NCBI GenBank assembly: GCA_016748015.1
Contig: JAAOMT010000003.1
Location: forward strand, 605,187-669,186
Origin: Geosiphon pyriformis
Taxonomy: Eukaryota; Glomeromycota; Glomeromycetes; Archaeosporales; Geosiphonaceae
Reading direction: 5' to 3'
Length of the DNA stretch: 64,000 bases
Shown here: one piece after another, positions 22,861 through 33,478 of the stretch
Layout of the letters: every line of letters starts with the position of its first letter
How positions within the stretch are numbered: position 1 is the stretch's first letter
Made by a program: the position numbers and the translations under genes
The notes under the pieces: model-generated
Told to the model about the DNA's origin: nothing
Seen by the model: only the letters and a program-made list of their open reading frames with translations
The model's database searches: none

Positions 22861-24663
22861 TTATTTTGGCTAACAAATTCATGACTATAACTGATAAACT
22901 GTTTACTGTGTTTTTCAACTTTGTTATAACAGAAAGATCAAAAACCACCACTTTTACAATAGTCTTACCATTAGTGATCACACCTGAATCCTCACTTATT
23001 ATTATATCTGCTTTTTAATTCTGTAATAAAGAGGTTACCAATGGCTGATATCTAAGGTTAGGCTAAAAAACTGCTGGTTCAGATGTGTCTAATCTCTTAG
23101 CCAACTTGTCAATGTATTTCACAAGACTGGCAAGACTACACTTAAGAGCAGCAAACCTATTATTCAATTCTATAGACAACAGTAGAGTAGATTTCATTTC
23201 TGAAGAAAAACCAAAGTCAACCAAGTTATTTTATACAGAAAAAGAAGAAAAGAAAAACCCACCAACAATCTTGATCCAAGAAACACCACCAAAAAAAACA
23301 GGACAGACAATTGGTGCTAAACATTTAGCATAAATAGATACCAGTCTGCTTTTATTCATTTTCAACAACACTTTGCAAAATAGGCCACCAGAAAAAATTT
23401 TTTCATTTACAGAACAGTCCAATATATGACCCAATTTATTACATTTTGCATACTTAGCAGAATCCAGATAAGACCAGTGCAAATTAACACCCCTTAAAAC
23501 AGGTATGGTTCCCATAACAGCATCTAATGATTTAGTCAAGTTAAAACAAACAACAATACATCTGGCTTGGGCATATGTAACAAAGTAACAATTAATAACA
23601 CATGTTTTCTTATCTATAGAACCAATAAAGTTTCAAATATTATGAGCATTGGTACTTGTTGGCAGTGTATGGAGCAGTGTATGGAGCAGTGTCTTATGTT
23701 GATCTCTTGAATCCTATGTTTCTTTGTCCAAATTAGCCTTAGCTGCTCATACAGCATCTTTCCTAATTAAGATAAACCATCCAGAGACAACCAAATTAAC
23801 TTGATCAATCTGCTCAAATTTTACCACAGTCTTTTGCCAAAGACCAACTAACTGCATTTTAATCAACACAATAATACCAAATTCAGATAGTACAGCATGT
23901 ACAGTCTCAGTCAATATTCCAATAGGAATCTTCTTTAACACCACAATCCAATCTGAATGCACAAAAAATTTTTTCAGATCAGTGTTTACCAGTATATTTG
24001 CAGCTCTTGTCTTTTCCATAGCCTGTGCCAAACTCAATTCAGAAGTAAAGAAGACATAGATGATTCCAACAAATTTTAAGGGAGTAAAGACCTTCTCTCA
24101 AAACCATTAACTTTCGAAAATAATTTTCTAACTACCACTAGCTTCTCATGAGAAAATTTTCCAACCACTTTGTTCAAGCCAATATCTAAAATGAATGATT
24201 TTCTAATCAAAACATCAACCAAAATCTTCAAAAAAGGAGGGAAAACCAGAGAGGCATCCAATAAGATATTATTATTATTACTATTACTCAAAAAATTAAT
24301 TTTGCTCAAAGACTTTTTTAGAGCTTTTTTGGTCTTAATACATGAACTCTTTGGCATTTGGTCAGTATCTTTGCCATCAATAGTGGCCTTATTACTATAG
24401 TCAAAGCTAGTTTCTTCAATTAGACACTTCTCTTCCATGTTAACACTGTCAGATTTAATAGTATCATTAGCTTCCAAATCTTAAGAATAACTACCCACCA
24501 CTTTGACATGAACTTCTTTAGCATTAATGTTATTTTTCAAAGCACCACTTCTTCTCTTTTTCCTTAGAAACACAGATTTGAAACCATTACTTAAACCAGA
24601 ATTTTTAATAGCCTTCTTCATAATAGAAATATTAGGGCCAACAGTAGTCTTGTAATCAAGCAA
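22861..24663 (-). pseudogene. LINE-1 ORF1 (nucleic-acid-binding protein), broken
   Basis: Starts with MLDYKTTVGPNI. It then has a Ser/acidic zone (24,477-24,076), a beta-rich RRM-like region (24,037-23,747) containing IKMQLVGLWQKTVVKFEQ, a CCHC knuckle (CNKLGHILDC core, about 23,430-23,475) and a C-terminal heptad-like zone. ORF1 proteins coat LINE RNA and bring it to the nucleus. Several stops interrupt it. The RRM-knuckle layout matches the ORF1-only hL elements, pointing to common descent. Confidence 0.75.
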
Positions 24664-24765
24664 AAATGGTTTTGATTTATTATACTAAATAATAAAAAAC
24701 TTTTTTCAAAAAACTTTTTGACTTTTTTTGGGAATTTTGAGATGAAAAAGAGAAAGAAATTTTTA

Positions 24766-26738
24766 TTTTTATTTTTATTTTTTTTTAAATTTAATAAGTT
24801 CTGAATAATTAAATTTAAATAATTAAATCTTAAATTGTTTTTAAAATTTAAATTATAATAAATTTTAAGATTAGATTTTTTTGAAATTTTTGAAATTTTT
24901 GTTTTTTTCTAAATTAATATATTTTTAGTTGTTAATTAAGCTATAATATGATAATAGTAATAAAAATCAAAAAAATAAAGATATAAATAATTGTAATTTA
25001 AAATTTTCAATAAATTAGTGCTTTTAAAGTTAGTTTAAAATAGAAATTATATGTTTTTTGACTTTGTAATAAACAATAACAATGTTTTTTTTGTTGAAAT
25101 TTGAATTGTATATAATAGTATAAAAGATTTACTAATAAGATAATTTTTAGTTTTTTTTAACTAAGTAATTAATTTTTTTTTAAAATAATTACAAAAATTT
25201 ATAATTTGTTTTTTTTTGTTTTTAAAGTTATTAAAATTTTTTTTTAAGTATATAATTTAATTTTATAATTTATTTTTACAATTATTAATGCAAAATTGTA
25301 GTTTTAAAAAAAATTAATATGTTATAATAATTTTTTTGGTGTTTTTGGATTTTTTGTTTTTTTTTAAAAATATATAATCTTTTTGTTAATATAAAAATTA
25401 AAAGCTAATTTAGTTAAAAAACTGTTATTAATTAAATTTTAAATATTTTTAATAGTATTATAATAAAATTTTTAAATAATTTGTTTTTGTAATATTTAAT
25501 TTTATTACTTTTACTTTTTTATAAATTTTTTTTTACAAAAAACACTAAATATTATAAGTAATTAAATAATATATTAATTTATAAATAACTATTATAAGTT
25601 TATTAAGTAATTTAAAAATTTTGGTATTTAAAAGTTTTAATTAATTGAGTTTTTTATATAATAAAAAAAATTTTTAATAATAGTTAACAATATTTAATAT
25701 ATAAATTTATTTTAGTGTTTTTAATTTTTTTAAAAAATAATTTAATAAAATAATTTTATATTTATTTTTGTATTTTTTACCAAACAATTATTAATATTAT
25801 AATTTTTGTGTTTTTTAATTAATTAATAAAACAACACAAAACAAACACAAAATAAATAAATAAATAAATAATAAATAAAAATTAATATTTTATTAATAAT
25901 TATAATTAAAAGCTTAAATAAAAAACTATTAACAAAATAAGTTATTATTTTAGTATTATAATTTTAAATAAATATTATTAGTATTAAATTTCTAACTGCT
26001 AAAATTATTTAATAAAAATCTAATAAAAAAATTTTTTTTTTGGAATTTTTATTATTATATTATCTAATAATTTCTAATAGATAATTGGTTAATTTATACA
26101 ATATTTAATTATTAATTATTTCTTTATATTTACTTTATAAATAATAATGCTTTTATAAATATAAATAGACATAAATTTTTTTTCTTATATTAAAACAAGT
26201 CTTTACTTTAACTTTGTTTATATTTAAACTATTAACAAAAAAGTTTATTAAGTTTATTACTATAAATAAAAGTATATCAAAATTTTTTTACAAAAAAAAC
26301 AAAATAAAAAAAAAAATTTTTCAAGTTTTTTTGGTTTTTATTATAATTAGTAATTAATAAATAAAAAAGTTTTTTATTAATTAATAAAAGTATTTAAATA
26401 TAAATAATTAAATTTGGTTTTAATCTTTTAAATAAATTAATATTAATTACAAAATAATTAATAATTTTATTTTTTTATTTTTTTGAATTTACAATTTTAA
26501 TAATTAGTAATATTATTTTTTTTAAAAAATTGTTTTTTTTATTTTTTTGGTTATTTAAACAAAAATAATAAAATAGCTTAACTATTATTAAAATTAAATT
26601 TTCAACTTTTTATAATAATATTATTATTATTAAAACTGGTTTAATTAGTTACTTAAAAGTAACTTTAAATGTAATTGTATTAAGAAAAACTATAAAAATA
26701 GAATTTGCTTTTTTTTTGTTTTTTTATTAGTAAAACAG
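24766..26738 (-). mobile_element. Ty3-6: strongly decayed Ty3-2-type element (gag remnant and LTR)
   Basis: Very AT-rich. 25,380-25,545 aligns with the gag start of Ty3-2. TTTACAAAAAACACTAAA at about 25,532-25,549 matches the Ty3-2 PBS, and the LTR begins TATTA at 25,550. The LTR block 25,610-25,690 parallels 7,630-7,720, and 25,870-25,920 parallels 8,950-9,010, confirming the uninterrupted layout of this LTR family. 24,766-25,380 is presumably more gag. The LTR right end, somewhere near 26,500, is not resolved. No coding frame survives. Confidence 0.5.
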
Positions 26739-26823
26739 CTAAACAAAAAATTGTAAAAACATTTTTCTTAAATAATTACTTTTTAAATGGTCCAAAAAAA
26801 AAGCTCTTTGTCTCCTTAATTTT

Positions 26824-28953
26824 ATGACCACAACCAGAGCAAAGAGTAAAAAAGCTGTACTTGATATCTGTCCTGAGATATCTAATAAAATTTCAACCAG
26901 AGAAGCTCTCTCTGTTGTAGAAACAACTAGGCAAAATGTTTTAGAAGTCTTCTCTTTACCCAGTAATCGTGATAAGCTGCCTTTAGTAGCCACTAAAGCA
27001 ATTTTCTCATCTTTGGCTGGTTTCTCATCAGTCAAAGTTCCCTCAAAGAAACACACTTGGGTTAGTCTCAGTATTGCCTCCATTCCGACTAAGAGCCCAA
27101 AAGTTTTTAATAATAGACCAGTAAATAAGCTGGTTTTCCCCTCCATAGATTCAACACTTGGTGCTGTTAGCACTATCTCTTCAAAAAAAATGATCAAAAA
27201 GACCAAAAGTTTAGAAAAGTGGGAGCAGTCACTTGTCTCTGTTATTGTTACACCAAACCCCTTTGTGGTTCCCAATGAAATCTTAGATGAGATTTCCATA
27301 GCATCATTCAGCACATTGTCCAAAATGGGCCAAGATTAACCACTGGCTGTGTTGCCAAATGTGGTGTTTTCCAGCAGATCATCACCAGTTTTAGAAGCAA
27401 ATCAATCTTCTCCTGTTGGGTCACTTGTTCTTGGGAACTGGGCTGATCAAATGGAAACTGAATCATCTTCTTCTCTAGTTTCTGGTACTCCTTCTGGTAG
27501 TACTTGGGAAACTATTACTAGTCATCAAAAGTTTGCTGAGTAGGTGGCCTCTATTCTGGTGTTTGATGCTACTTTTAAGATCAAATTGGCTTATGTTAAG
27601 GCTGTTTTTCAGTCTGTACATGGTTTCTTAGGTGCTAAATCTGTTTTAAAAGACAATATGAAGCTTTTCTGTATGGAGTTTGCTTCTCAACAATCTTTGA
27701 AAGCTGTATTTCTGGTTGAGTTTACAAGCTCTGTTCATTTGACCACTTTCAAAATTGCCAAGTCTTTGGTGGTTTCTGAATCTATTTCTCTTTCTGCTGC
27801 TGTTGTACTGTAAAATGTGCTCTTGGGTGTGTCTACTGCTAACATTAAGACAGCTCTCAGTATGTTTGGTAGTGTTGCTCATGTTGTGCTGAAGCCTGCT
27901 GGCATTTGGCAGTATGTAGTGGTTTATTTTGAAAAGTTGGACTCTGCTGTGTCTGTTTCGAATTATTGGTCAGTTTTGATGGGCAAGGATAGTGTTAGAA
28001 TCTTCCCTTTGGTGAATCAAAATAAGACTATTTTGTCTTGTGATATGTTTAAAGCCAAGTTGGTCAATCTCCCTTCTGGTTGTACTGCCTTTGAGATTAG
28101 TGATATGATCTCTTAGATTGGTGGCTGGACATGTTTTATTCTTCATTTACCCGATTCTGGTCATCATTCCCAGTTTGCTCTGGTTACGTTTGGTTCCCGA
28201 GTTGATTTGGATTCTGCAATCATTAAAACTGGTATCTTAAGAAAATGCCGTATTTGGTAGGAAACTCCTGATTGTCGGCAATGCTTCAGGTGTCAAAAAG
28301 TGGGCCATTTGGCTGTTGATTGCAAAGTTTCTCTGCCTCTCCTTCCTAAGGCTCCCAAGATGTTCAAACCACATTTTGTTGGTTTTTTGTCTTATGCTAA
28401 GACATCTGCTTTTTCTGTTATGTCTGAATTTTTTCCTTTGGTGGCTTTCGTCCCTTTTGTGGCTGTTGTTGATCCTACTGTTGGGTCCAGATTAGACTCT
28501 TTGGAAAAGCAAATTTCAGATTTGGCTGCCTTGGTAAAATCTATTATTGAGCCTATTGGCTCTTTGGTTGCCTTGATATCTCGTCTCTTTGATAATAATG
28601 TTGTTAAGACTGTGCAGTTAGAAAAAGATCTCCTTTCTATAAAATATGCTTCTAACAATTTTGTCAATCTTCTGGTTGGTGTGTCTAAAGACATTGTTTG
28701 TCTTAGATCTGAAGTTGACTTTGGTGGCATGAATTATGATGATATACAGGCCACCAAACCTTCTTTTTTGAGTGAAAACACTGTTGAGCATGTTGTTGCT
28801 TTGTGGCAGATGTCAGGTGCTAAGGTTAGGAGTAGTATTAAATTTACTAGATTGTTTCTTAATGAGTTTATTTTTGATTCTAGGAATCTGAATGATATTA
28901 TTGAAAAAATTCATGGGTTGGAGTTATTCTCACCTCCTATTGTTTCAGCGTAG
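26824..28953 (+). pseudogene. hL-1 ORF1-type protein, single frame with five stops
   Basis: Starting at MTTTRAKSKKAV, one frame of 709 codons runs to the TAG at 28,951 with no frameshift but five internal stops (27,337; 27,541; 27,811; 28,114; 28,258). At two of these hL-2 has CAA, so C-to-T explains them. Layout: basic/Ser-rich N-terminus; beta-rich RRM-like region (about residues 240-480) with VVLKPAGIWQYVVVYFE, related to LINE ORF1; CCHC knuckle at 28,282-28,323 (CFRCQKVGHLAVDC); heptad-like zone; and a C-terminal tail of about 140 residues (ALWQMSGAKVRSS onward) that I do not see in the LINE ORF1s. Role inferred as RNA-binding. Confidence 0.75.
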
Positions 28954-29075
28954 TGTGTTCTTAACTGGTCCGAGTGGCTGATTACATGTAGAAAACGCAT
29001 GATTAGCACTTAATTTAGATTGATTCTTTGATGTATTGTTTTAGGTAGCTTTTGGGCCTCACTCGTTAAAAATAA
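28954..29075 (+). other. hL-1 3' UTR shared with full-length LINEs
   Basis: Includes ACTGGTCCGAGTGGCTG, ACATGTAGAAAACGCATGA, the TGATGTATTGTTTTAGGTAGC block and a final TCACTCGTTAAAAATAAAAA. The same ordered blocks appear, reverse-complemented, at 18,118-18,245, 34,572-34,690 and 41,562-41,680, and in hL-2 at 61,450-61,590. It probably carries the RT recognition signal for target-primed reverse transcription. Confidence 0.7.
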
Positions 29076-29542
29076 AAAAAGGTCAAAAAAAACAATTATT
29101 AACATTAATAATTATAGCAACAGCAAAAATTTTTAAATTTTTAAAAAAAGTTTTTCTTTTAACAACAGTTCTGTTTTTTTTTGAATGATTATTTATTTTA
29201 AAAAAGAATATTATAATACCAAATATGCTATATAAAGGAATTTTGAATTTCAATGTTGGCCAATAAGATTTCATTTTTTGTCAATTGATTCTAAGGAGCT
29301 ACAAAACAGAAATTTAAGAAAAATGCCACAATATATTAGCCCTTGACTCCCCTTTTCAGCCTAAGCTTAAGCAAAACGACTTGTATCTCCTAGGTATACT
29401 TGTTAAAAATCAAAGCATTGCAGTTAAAGAAAGCTTTTACTTTATGTGATTTAGAAGAACTCTCAAATAGAAAAAGCCAATACTTTTCTTTCAAGGCCTG
29501 AACAGGTTTATTACTTTAGAAAGTCAGTGAGGAAACTTAAAG
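29076..29542 (+). promoter_or_regulatory. Upstream region of the host membrane-protein gene
   Basis: Base composition becomes more balanced after about 29,280. Possible core elements are a TATATAAA at 29,229-29,236 and a CCAAT box in TTGGCCAATAAG (29,260-29,264), both about 280-310 bp before the ATG. The 5' UTR may contain an intron, which I could not place. 29,076-29,220 is A/T-rich with no clear feature. Confidence 0.4.
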
Positions 29543-30091
29543 ATGCGTATTTCTTTGGTACTTGCACCGCTTTTGCTTTTACTCGCTCCACTCATACTGG
29601 TTGTGATGGCTTCGTTTACAACCTTCGCAGTTGTTACCTCTCTCTTAGCCCTGACTGTTGTTTCGGTTCGTCTCGGTTTTTTTGCCGTTGAATTCTCGGG
29701 TGGTGTGTTACTGTATGTCATCAGGTGGAGCTTGCGAAAGTCTGCAAAACCGGAAGAGAAATTTACCGTAAATCATGACAAAGGTTTAAATAACATCAAT
29801 TCTAGTCTTCACAAACGAGAACCAAATCAAAAGCAACACAATCAATCTTCAAAAAAATATTCTCAGCACGTTTCCTACCCTCAAAAGCAACAACAACAGC
29901 GTAAAAATAGTCAATTATATCGTGCCGCAGCTACTAAGGTCAACATGTGGGATGCCAATAATTTTTCGGGAAATTTTGATTTAGATCAAAATATTAGAGA
30001 TGAACTGGCTATGGGGGAAGACTATTTTATGCTTACCGATGGGATCAACACAAAACGTCCGTTTAGTAGAAGGTCAAGGAGCTATGTTTGA
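29543..30091 (+). CDS. Small membrane protein with Gln-rich tail, unknown function (host gene)
   Basis: A 182-codon frame starting MRISLVLAPLLLLLAP and ending RRSRSYV. Residues 4-22 and about 24-62 are strongly hydrophobic, giving two membrane segments or a hairpin at the N-terminus. From residue 63 the protein is basic, Ser/Asn/Gln-rich (including a QKQQQQRK run) and probably disordered, with a more conserved-looking end (MWDANNFSGNFDLDQNIRDEL). Unlike its surroundings it has balanced codon use, no stops and no relation to the mobile elements, so it is very likely a real nuclear gene. An N-terminal signal-anchor or ER/vacuolar membrane placement is plausible. I do not recognise the family. 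Confidence 0.75.
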   Translation: MRISLVLAPLLLLLAPLILVVMASFTTFAVVTSLLALTVVSVRLGFFAVEFSGGVLLYVIRWSLRKSAKPEEKFTVNHDKGLNNINSSLHKREPNQKQHNQSSKKYSQHVSYPQKQQQQRKNSQLYRAAATKVNMWDANNFSGNFDLDQNIRDELAMGEDYFMLTDGINTKRPFSRRSRSYV

Positions 30092-30547
30092 TTGAGCTAG
30101 ACTGCATACATATACATACATTCATTTCTTTCTTCACCTGGCGTGTGGCGCTTAGTTTACAACTGAGAAACATTCCCAAGTTTGGATGAATGATTAAATA
30201 ATATTTAATGAAAGACACTTATTACTTTGCATTTTGCATATTTCTTTTTTAATGATGAAAGCGGCAAGTTATTCACTTTGCAATGCTTTTTATAGACCTT
30301 CATACAACAGAACAATATAACGTTCTTCAATCATCATTCATAAGCAAGAGAATCTTCCGAGGAATTTGCTCTATTACAAATCGGTTAAATAAATCTAATA
30401 TCCTAGTGTTATTGTGGAAGTATTATAAAATATATATTTTATGAGACCACTTAACATATAGAGAAAGCAAAACCGTGACGTCATTCCATCTTTTTTGAAG
30501 ATCACTGTAAAAGACTAAGCGAAAATAAATACACCTGACTTCTCAAA
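30092..30547. other. Host intergenic region
   Basis: Non-repetitive sequence of moderate composition between two host transcripts. No terminator-like structure is obvious. It contains the CRE-like palindrome at 30,476-30,483, closer to the next reading frame. Nothing else nameable. Confidence 0.4.
30476..30483. promoter_or_regulatory. CRE/ATF-type palindrome TGACGTCA
   Basis: A perfect 8-bp TGACGTCA lies 65 bp before the ATG at 30,548, in a region where CpG is rare. It is a classic bZIP (ATF/CREB) binding site. Its position fits a proximal promoter of the PIP-motif reading frame. Binding is inferred from sequence only. Confidence 0.45.
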
Positions 30548-30917
30548 ATGTTAATACTATCATCTTCACAATTTCTGCTACCAAGAAAGGTTACTTCTAT
30601 GCCTGTGTCTAGCGCAAAACAAAAAGAGGATCTCAAGCAACAAAAACAAATCTCAATTTTTTTTCAACCTATGAATTCTTCAGTGATAACGGGTCAGGTA
30701 TTAATATCAAATGATTGGAAACAAAAAAGCTGCAGAATGGTAAAAATTGTTTTTATCTATCATGTTAGACTTTGTCAATTTGCCTTTGACTTCTTTTAAA
30801 ATGTCTTTTTTCTTTATTCTGTTGATAAGCATTAACATAATTTTGTCATTAATACAGGTTGTATTTGTTGTATGCTAGAAGAAAAGCTGCATATTATCAA
30901 TGAAAATATTAAAACAG
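30548..30917 (+). CDS. Possible 5' exons of a PCNA-interacting protein (PIP-box motif)
   Basis: An 83-codon frame (30,548-30,799) contains Q-K-Q-I-S-I-F-F at residues 32-39, matching the PIP-box pattern Q-x-x-I/L/M-x-x-F-F. It follows a basic Lys/Gln-rich stretch, as in many DNA repair and replication proteins with N-terminal PIP boxes. Splice signals suggest it is spliced: donor CAG/GTATTA at 30,698 or ATG/GTAAAA at 30,740, and acceptor TGCTAG at 30,878. The phase-0 exon 30,879-30,917 then ends at a strong donor CAG/GTAAAG. The remaining exons are not found in the AT-rich sequence that follows, so the gene may be truncated. Which PIP-box protein this is cannot be said. Confidence 0.35.
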
Positions 30918-30959
30918 GTAAAGAGCTTTTTAAGTCAAAAATTAATTAAGCTTTTTTAT

Positions 30960-32812
30960 ATATTGTTTTCTTTGCGAGTTTTAAGCTAAACTAGATATTA
31001 AAAATCAAAATCATTAAAACTAATATTTTTTTGTGTAATTAAAGTTTTTTATTTAAAATTTGTAAAGGTTTTAATATTAAAATAATAATATATATTGTAA
31101 CTTTAAAAATTCAAATTTTTAATTATATTTTGAACAATTTCAAAATTTTTTAACTGTTACTAATCATTATAAGTAACTTAAAATTTTTTAATTTTAAAAT
31201 TAATTTTTAAAAAGTAATAATAAACAAATTTAAAATATATTTTATAATTTATTTATATTTAAAACAAATAATATTTAATATTTTTAATAATTAAAAACCA
31301 ATAATTAAGCAAATAATTTTTTTAAAAAAAACTTAAAACAAATTTTGATTATTATTAAATATTTTTTAAAGTTTTTACAAACAGCTTAAAAATATAATTA
31401 ATAACATATATATGCTAATAAATAAATAATTTTTTTTTGCTAATTAAATTTTGTTTACAGTTATATTAAATTTACTTAAAAACTATTTTTTGTAATTTTG
31501 TATTTGGTTTAACAAATTATATTTTATATATTTAAATAACAATTTAATAATTTTTTTTATTGTTTTAATAAAGTGTAATTTTTTTATTAACGATATTATT
31601 TTTTTTAAAATTATTATAAATATAAAACATGTATTTTTAATATGTAATTAGTTATTTAAATTTAAGTTAATAAATACAAAATTGTTATAAATTATAAAAA
31701 AAAAATTTTGTTATTTTTATAATTATAGCCAAAGCAAAAAATAATAAATTATATTTTCTCTATTATTTGAAACAACTAATAGTATTTTTATTAGTAAAAT
31801 ATTAACAGTTATTAAATTACTTATTAATATTTTATAAAAACATTTTTTTTAAATAAATAGTTATAAACTAACTTTTTATTAGTTTTATTTAAAAGATTTA
31901 AAAAACTATTTTTGTTATTATTACTTTTTTTATTTTAACTCATATGATTAAAATAGCCAAAAAAACAATTACTTCTTTTTTTTAAGTAACTAACTTTTTT
32001 AAGATTCTTAAAAATGTTTTTTTTTATGTTTTTTAGCATAATATTAATATTTTGAAACTTTGTTTTTTTTGTAAAAAATAAAATATTAATTTTATTTAAT
32101 TTTTTTAATAATTATACTAATTTTATAGTAATTACATTAATTAAAGTGTTGTTATAATTTAAAAATTTAATAAAAGTTATAAAATAATATAAATTATTTA
32201 ATTATAATATAACATAATAATAATCTTAAAAAAGTAATAATTAATATAAGCAATAATTATCAAATAATATTAACAGTAAATATTATCTTGTAAGAGTAAT
32301 AAATACTATATTAAAATATTAAAAATAAAGTATATATTATAAATTATAAATATATATATATACAATAATTTTAATATTAAAAAAAAAAATTTTATTTTTA
32401 AAAATTTTTGGTTTTTATTATCTATTTTTTACAGTAATTAATCTTTAACAATTACTTTAAAATAAATATTCAAAATAAATTTTTAATAAAAAAAAATAAG
32501 AAATAATAATTAATTATTACAATAAAAATATTAGAAAAACTTATTTGTACTATTTATTAAATAAAACTGTTATTTATTAACTAAGTCTTTTAAAAAATAA
32601 TTTTTAATTAAAATTATTTATATTATTAATAAAAATACTAAAAAATTATTAATATTTTGTATTTTTAAATTAAAAAAACACTTTAGATAATTACAAAAAT
32701 AGCTTTAAAAAAAAATCTTAACAATAGTAAATGAATTTCAAATTAGTCTTTAAAAAAACACACTAATATACAATAACAATTAAAATTTAAGAAAAAGTTT
32801 ATATTATAATAT
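30960..32812. other. AT-rich decayed sequence, no identifiable gene
   Basis: Almost pure A/T with runs of A or T and no frame above background. By analogy with dated neighbours it is probably retrotransposon sequence mutated beyond recognition, but I could not align it to any element here. Confidence 0.4.
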
Positions 32813-33478
32813 TGTTACAGTTGAAACCCATACTTTTTATTAGTTATTATATATATTAACCATTAATATTATATAATTAGTTATCCTATTTTTAGATAGT
32901 AATCATTGACCTAATTAATAACTTTACTTTTGATCTGATTATTGATTATTTTTAATAACTATATAAGTAATGAATCTCTTAACTATAGAAAAAAAAGTAA
33001 GAATCAAAGAAAGCAAAAAAATAAAATAACAATTTCATCTTAATTCTTCTTTTCTTACTAATTTTTCTTTTTTTACCTTTAAGTATCTAAATATCTTGAG
33101 ATAAAAAATTACTTGTTGGTATTTACCTACTCTTTTCTTGACTTGAATAATTGTAGCATTTGAAGATCATTGAATAAAATATGACTAAAAAGCATATTTA
33201 ATACTTGATATTAAATTCTAAGAGTGTTAATGTAAGGCATAGAATTATACTAGTGTGTTATTATTTGTTAAAAGTATGAACTATCCCTCTATTTTCAAAT
33301 TTTCCAATTATTTTTTGAAAAAAATAGTGACTAAAATATTTTATGAAACTGATCTTGCACATTAAATCCATATTCATTCAATTTGCTTATTAAAGTTAAA
33401 TCTTCTTTGATTAATTCTATTATCTGATAATTCTGTTCTTTTTTGTTATTTGTTAGTTTATTACTCTAACCCATAACA
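32813..33478. repeat. Candidate solo LTR (666 bp)
   Basis: Starts TGTTACAGTTGAAACCC and ends CTCTAACCCATAACA, giving TGTTA/TAACA terminal inverted repeats. It is flanked by ATAT on both sides, which is weak evidence in such DNA. Its composition is clearly less A/T-biased than the sequence on either side, so it looks like a younger insertion. It is not related to the other LTR families in the window. The superfamily (Ty1/copia or Ty3) cannot be told. Confidence 0.4.

Larger units (their letters stand above)
18118..24765 (-). mobile_element. LINE-1: full-length non-LTR retrotransposon with ORF1, EN, RT, RNase H (decayed)
   Basis: About 6.65 kb, colinear with LINE-2 and LINE-3. In transcription order: 5' leader, ORF1 (CCHC knuckle), APE-type endonuclease, RT, RNase H, C-terminal zinc-finger zone and a short 3' UTR ending in an A-rich tail. 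RNase H with an APE endonuclease suggests an I/Tad-like lineage, based on domain order alone. Many stops and frameshifts are present. It inserted between Ty3-5 and Ty3-6 debris. Confidence 0.85.
26739..29075 (+). mobile_element. hL-1: ORF1-only LINE derivative with a full-length-LINE 3' end
   Basis: A plus-strand element of about 2.3 kb: short leader, one ORF1-type frame (26,824-28,953), then a 3' UTR of about 120 bp and an A-rich tail. From the stop codon onward the sequence aligns with the ends of LINE-1, -2 and -3: TAGTGTGTTCTTAACTGGTC against TAGTGTAGTCTTGACTGGTC in LINE-2. No endonuclease, RT or RNase H sequence lies between. A second copy of the same design is hL-2. The simplest reading is a non-autonomous element mobilised by the LINE ORF2 enzyme through the shared 3' end. 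Confidence 0.75.

Noticed and set aside
26739-27323. 194-codon minus-strand frame overlapping hL-1 ORF1
   Set aside because: It mirrors the plus-strand frame that is conserved between hL-1 and hL-2 and has LINE-like features; the reverse frame has none.
26824-28953. Reassigned genetic code (TAA/TAG as Gln, TGA as Trp) to explain the in-frame stops
   Set aside because: Ty3-7 has 1,424 codons using CAA, CAG and TGG with no internal stop, and sister copies carry the sense codon at many of the same sites. Transitions explain the stops without a new code.
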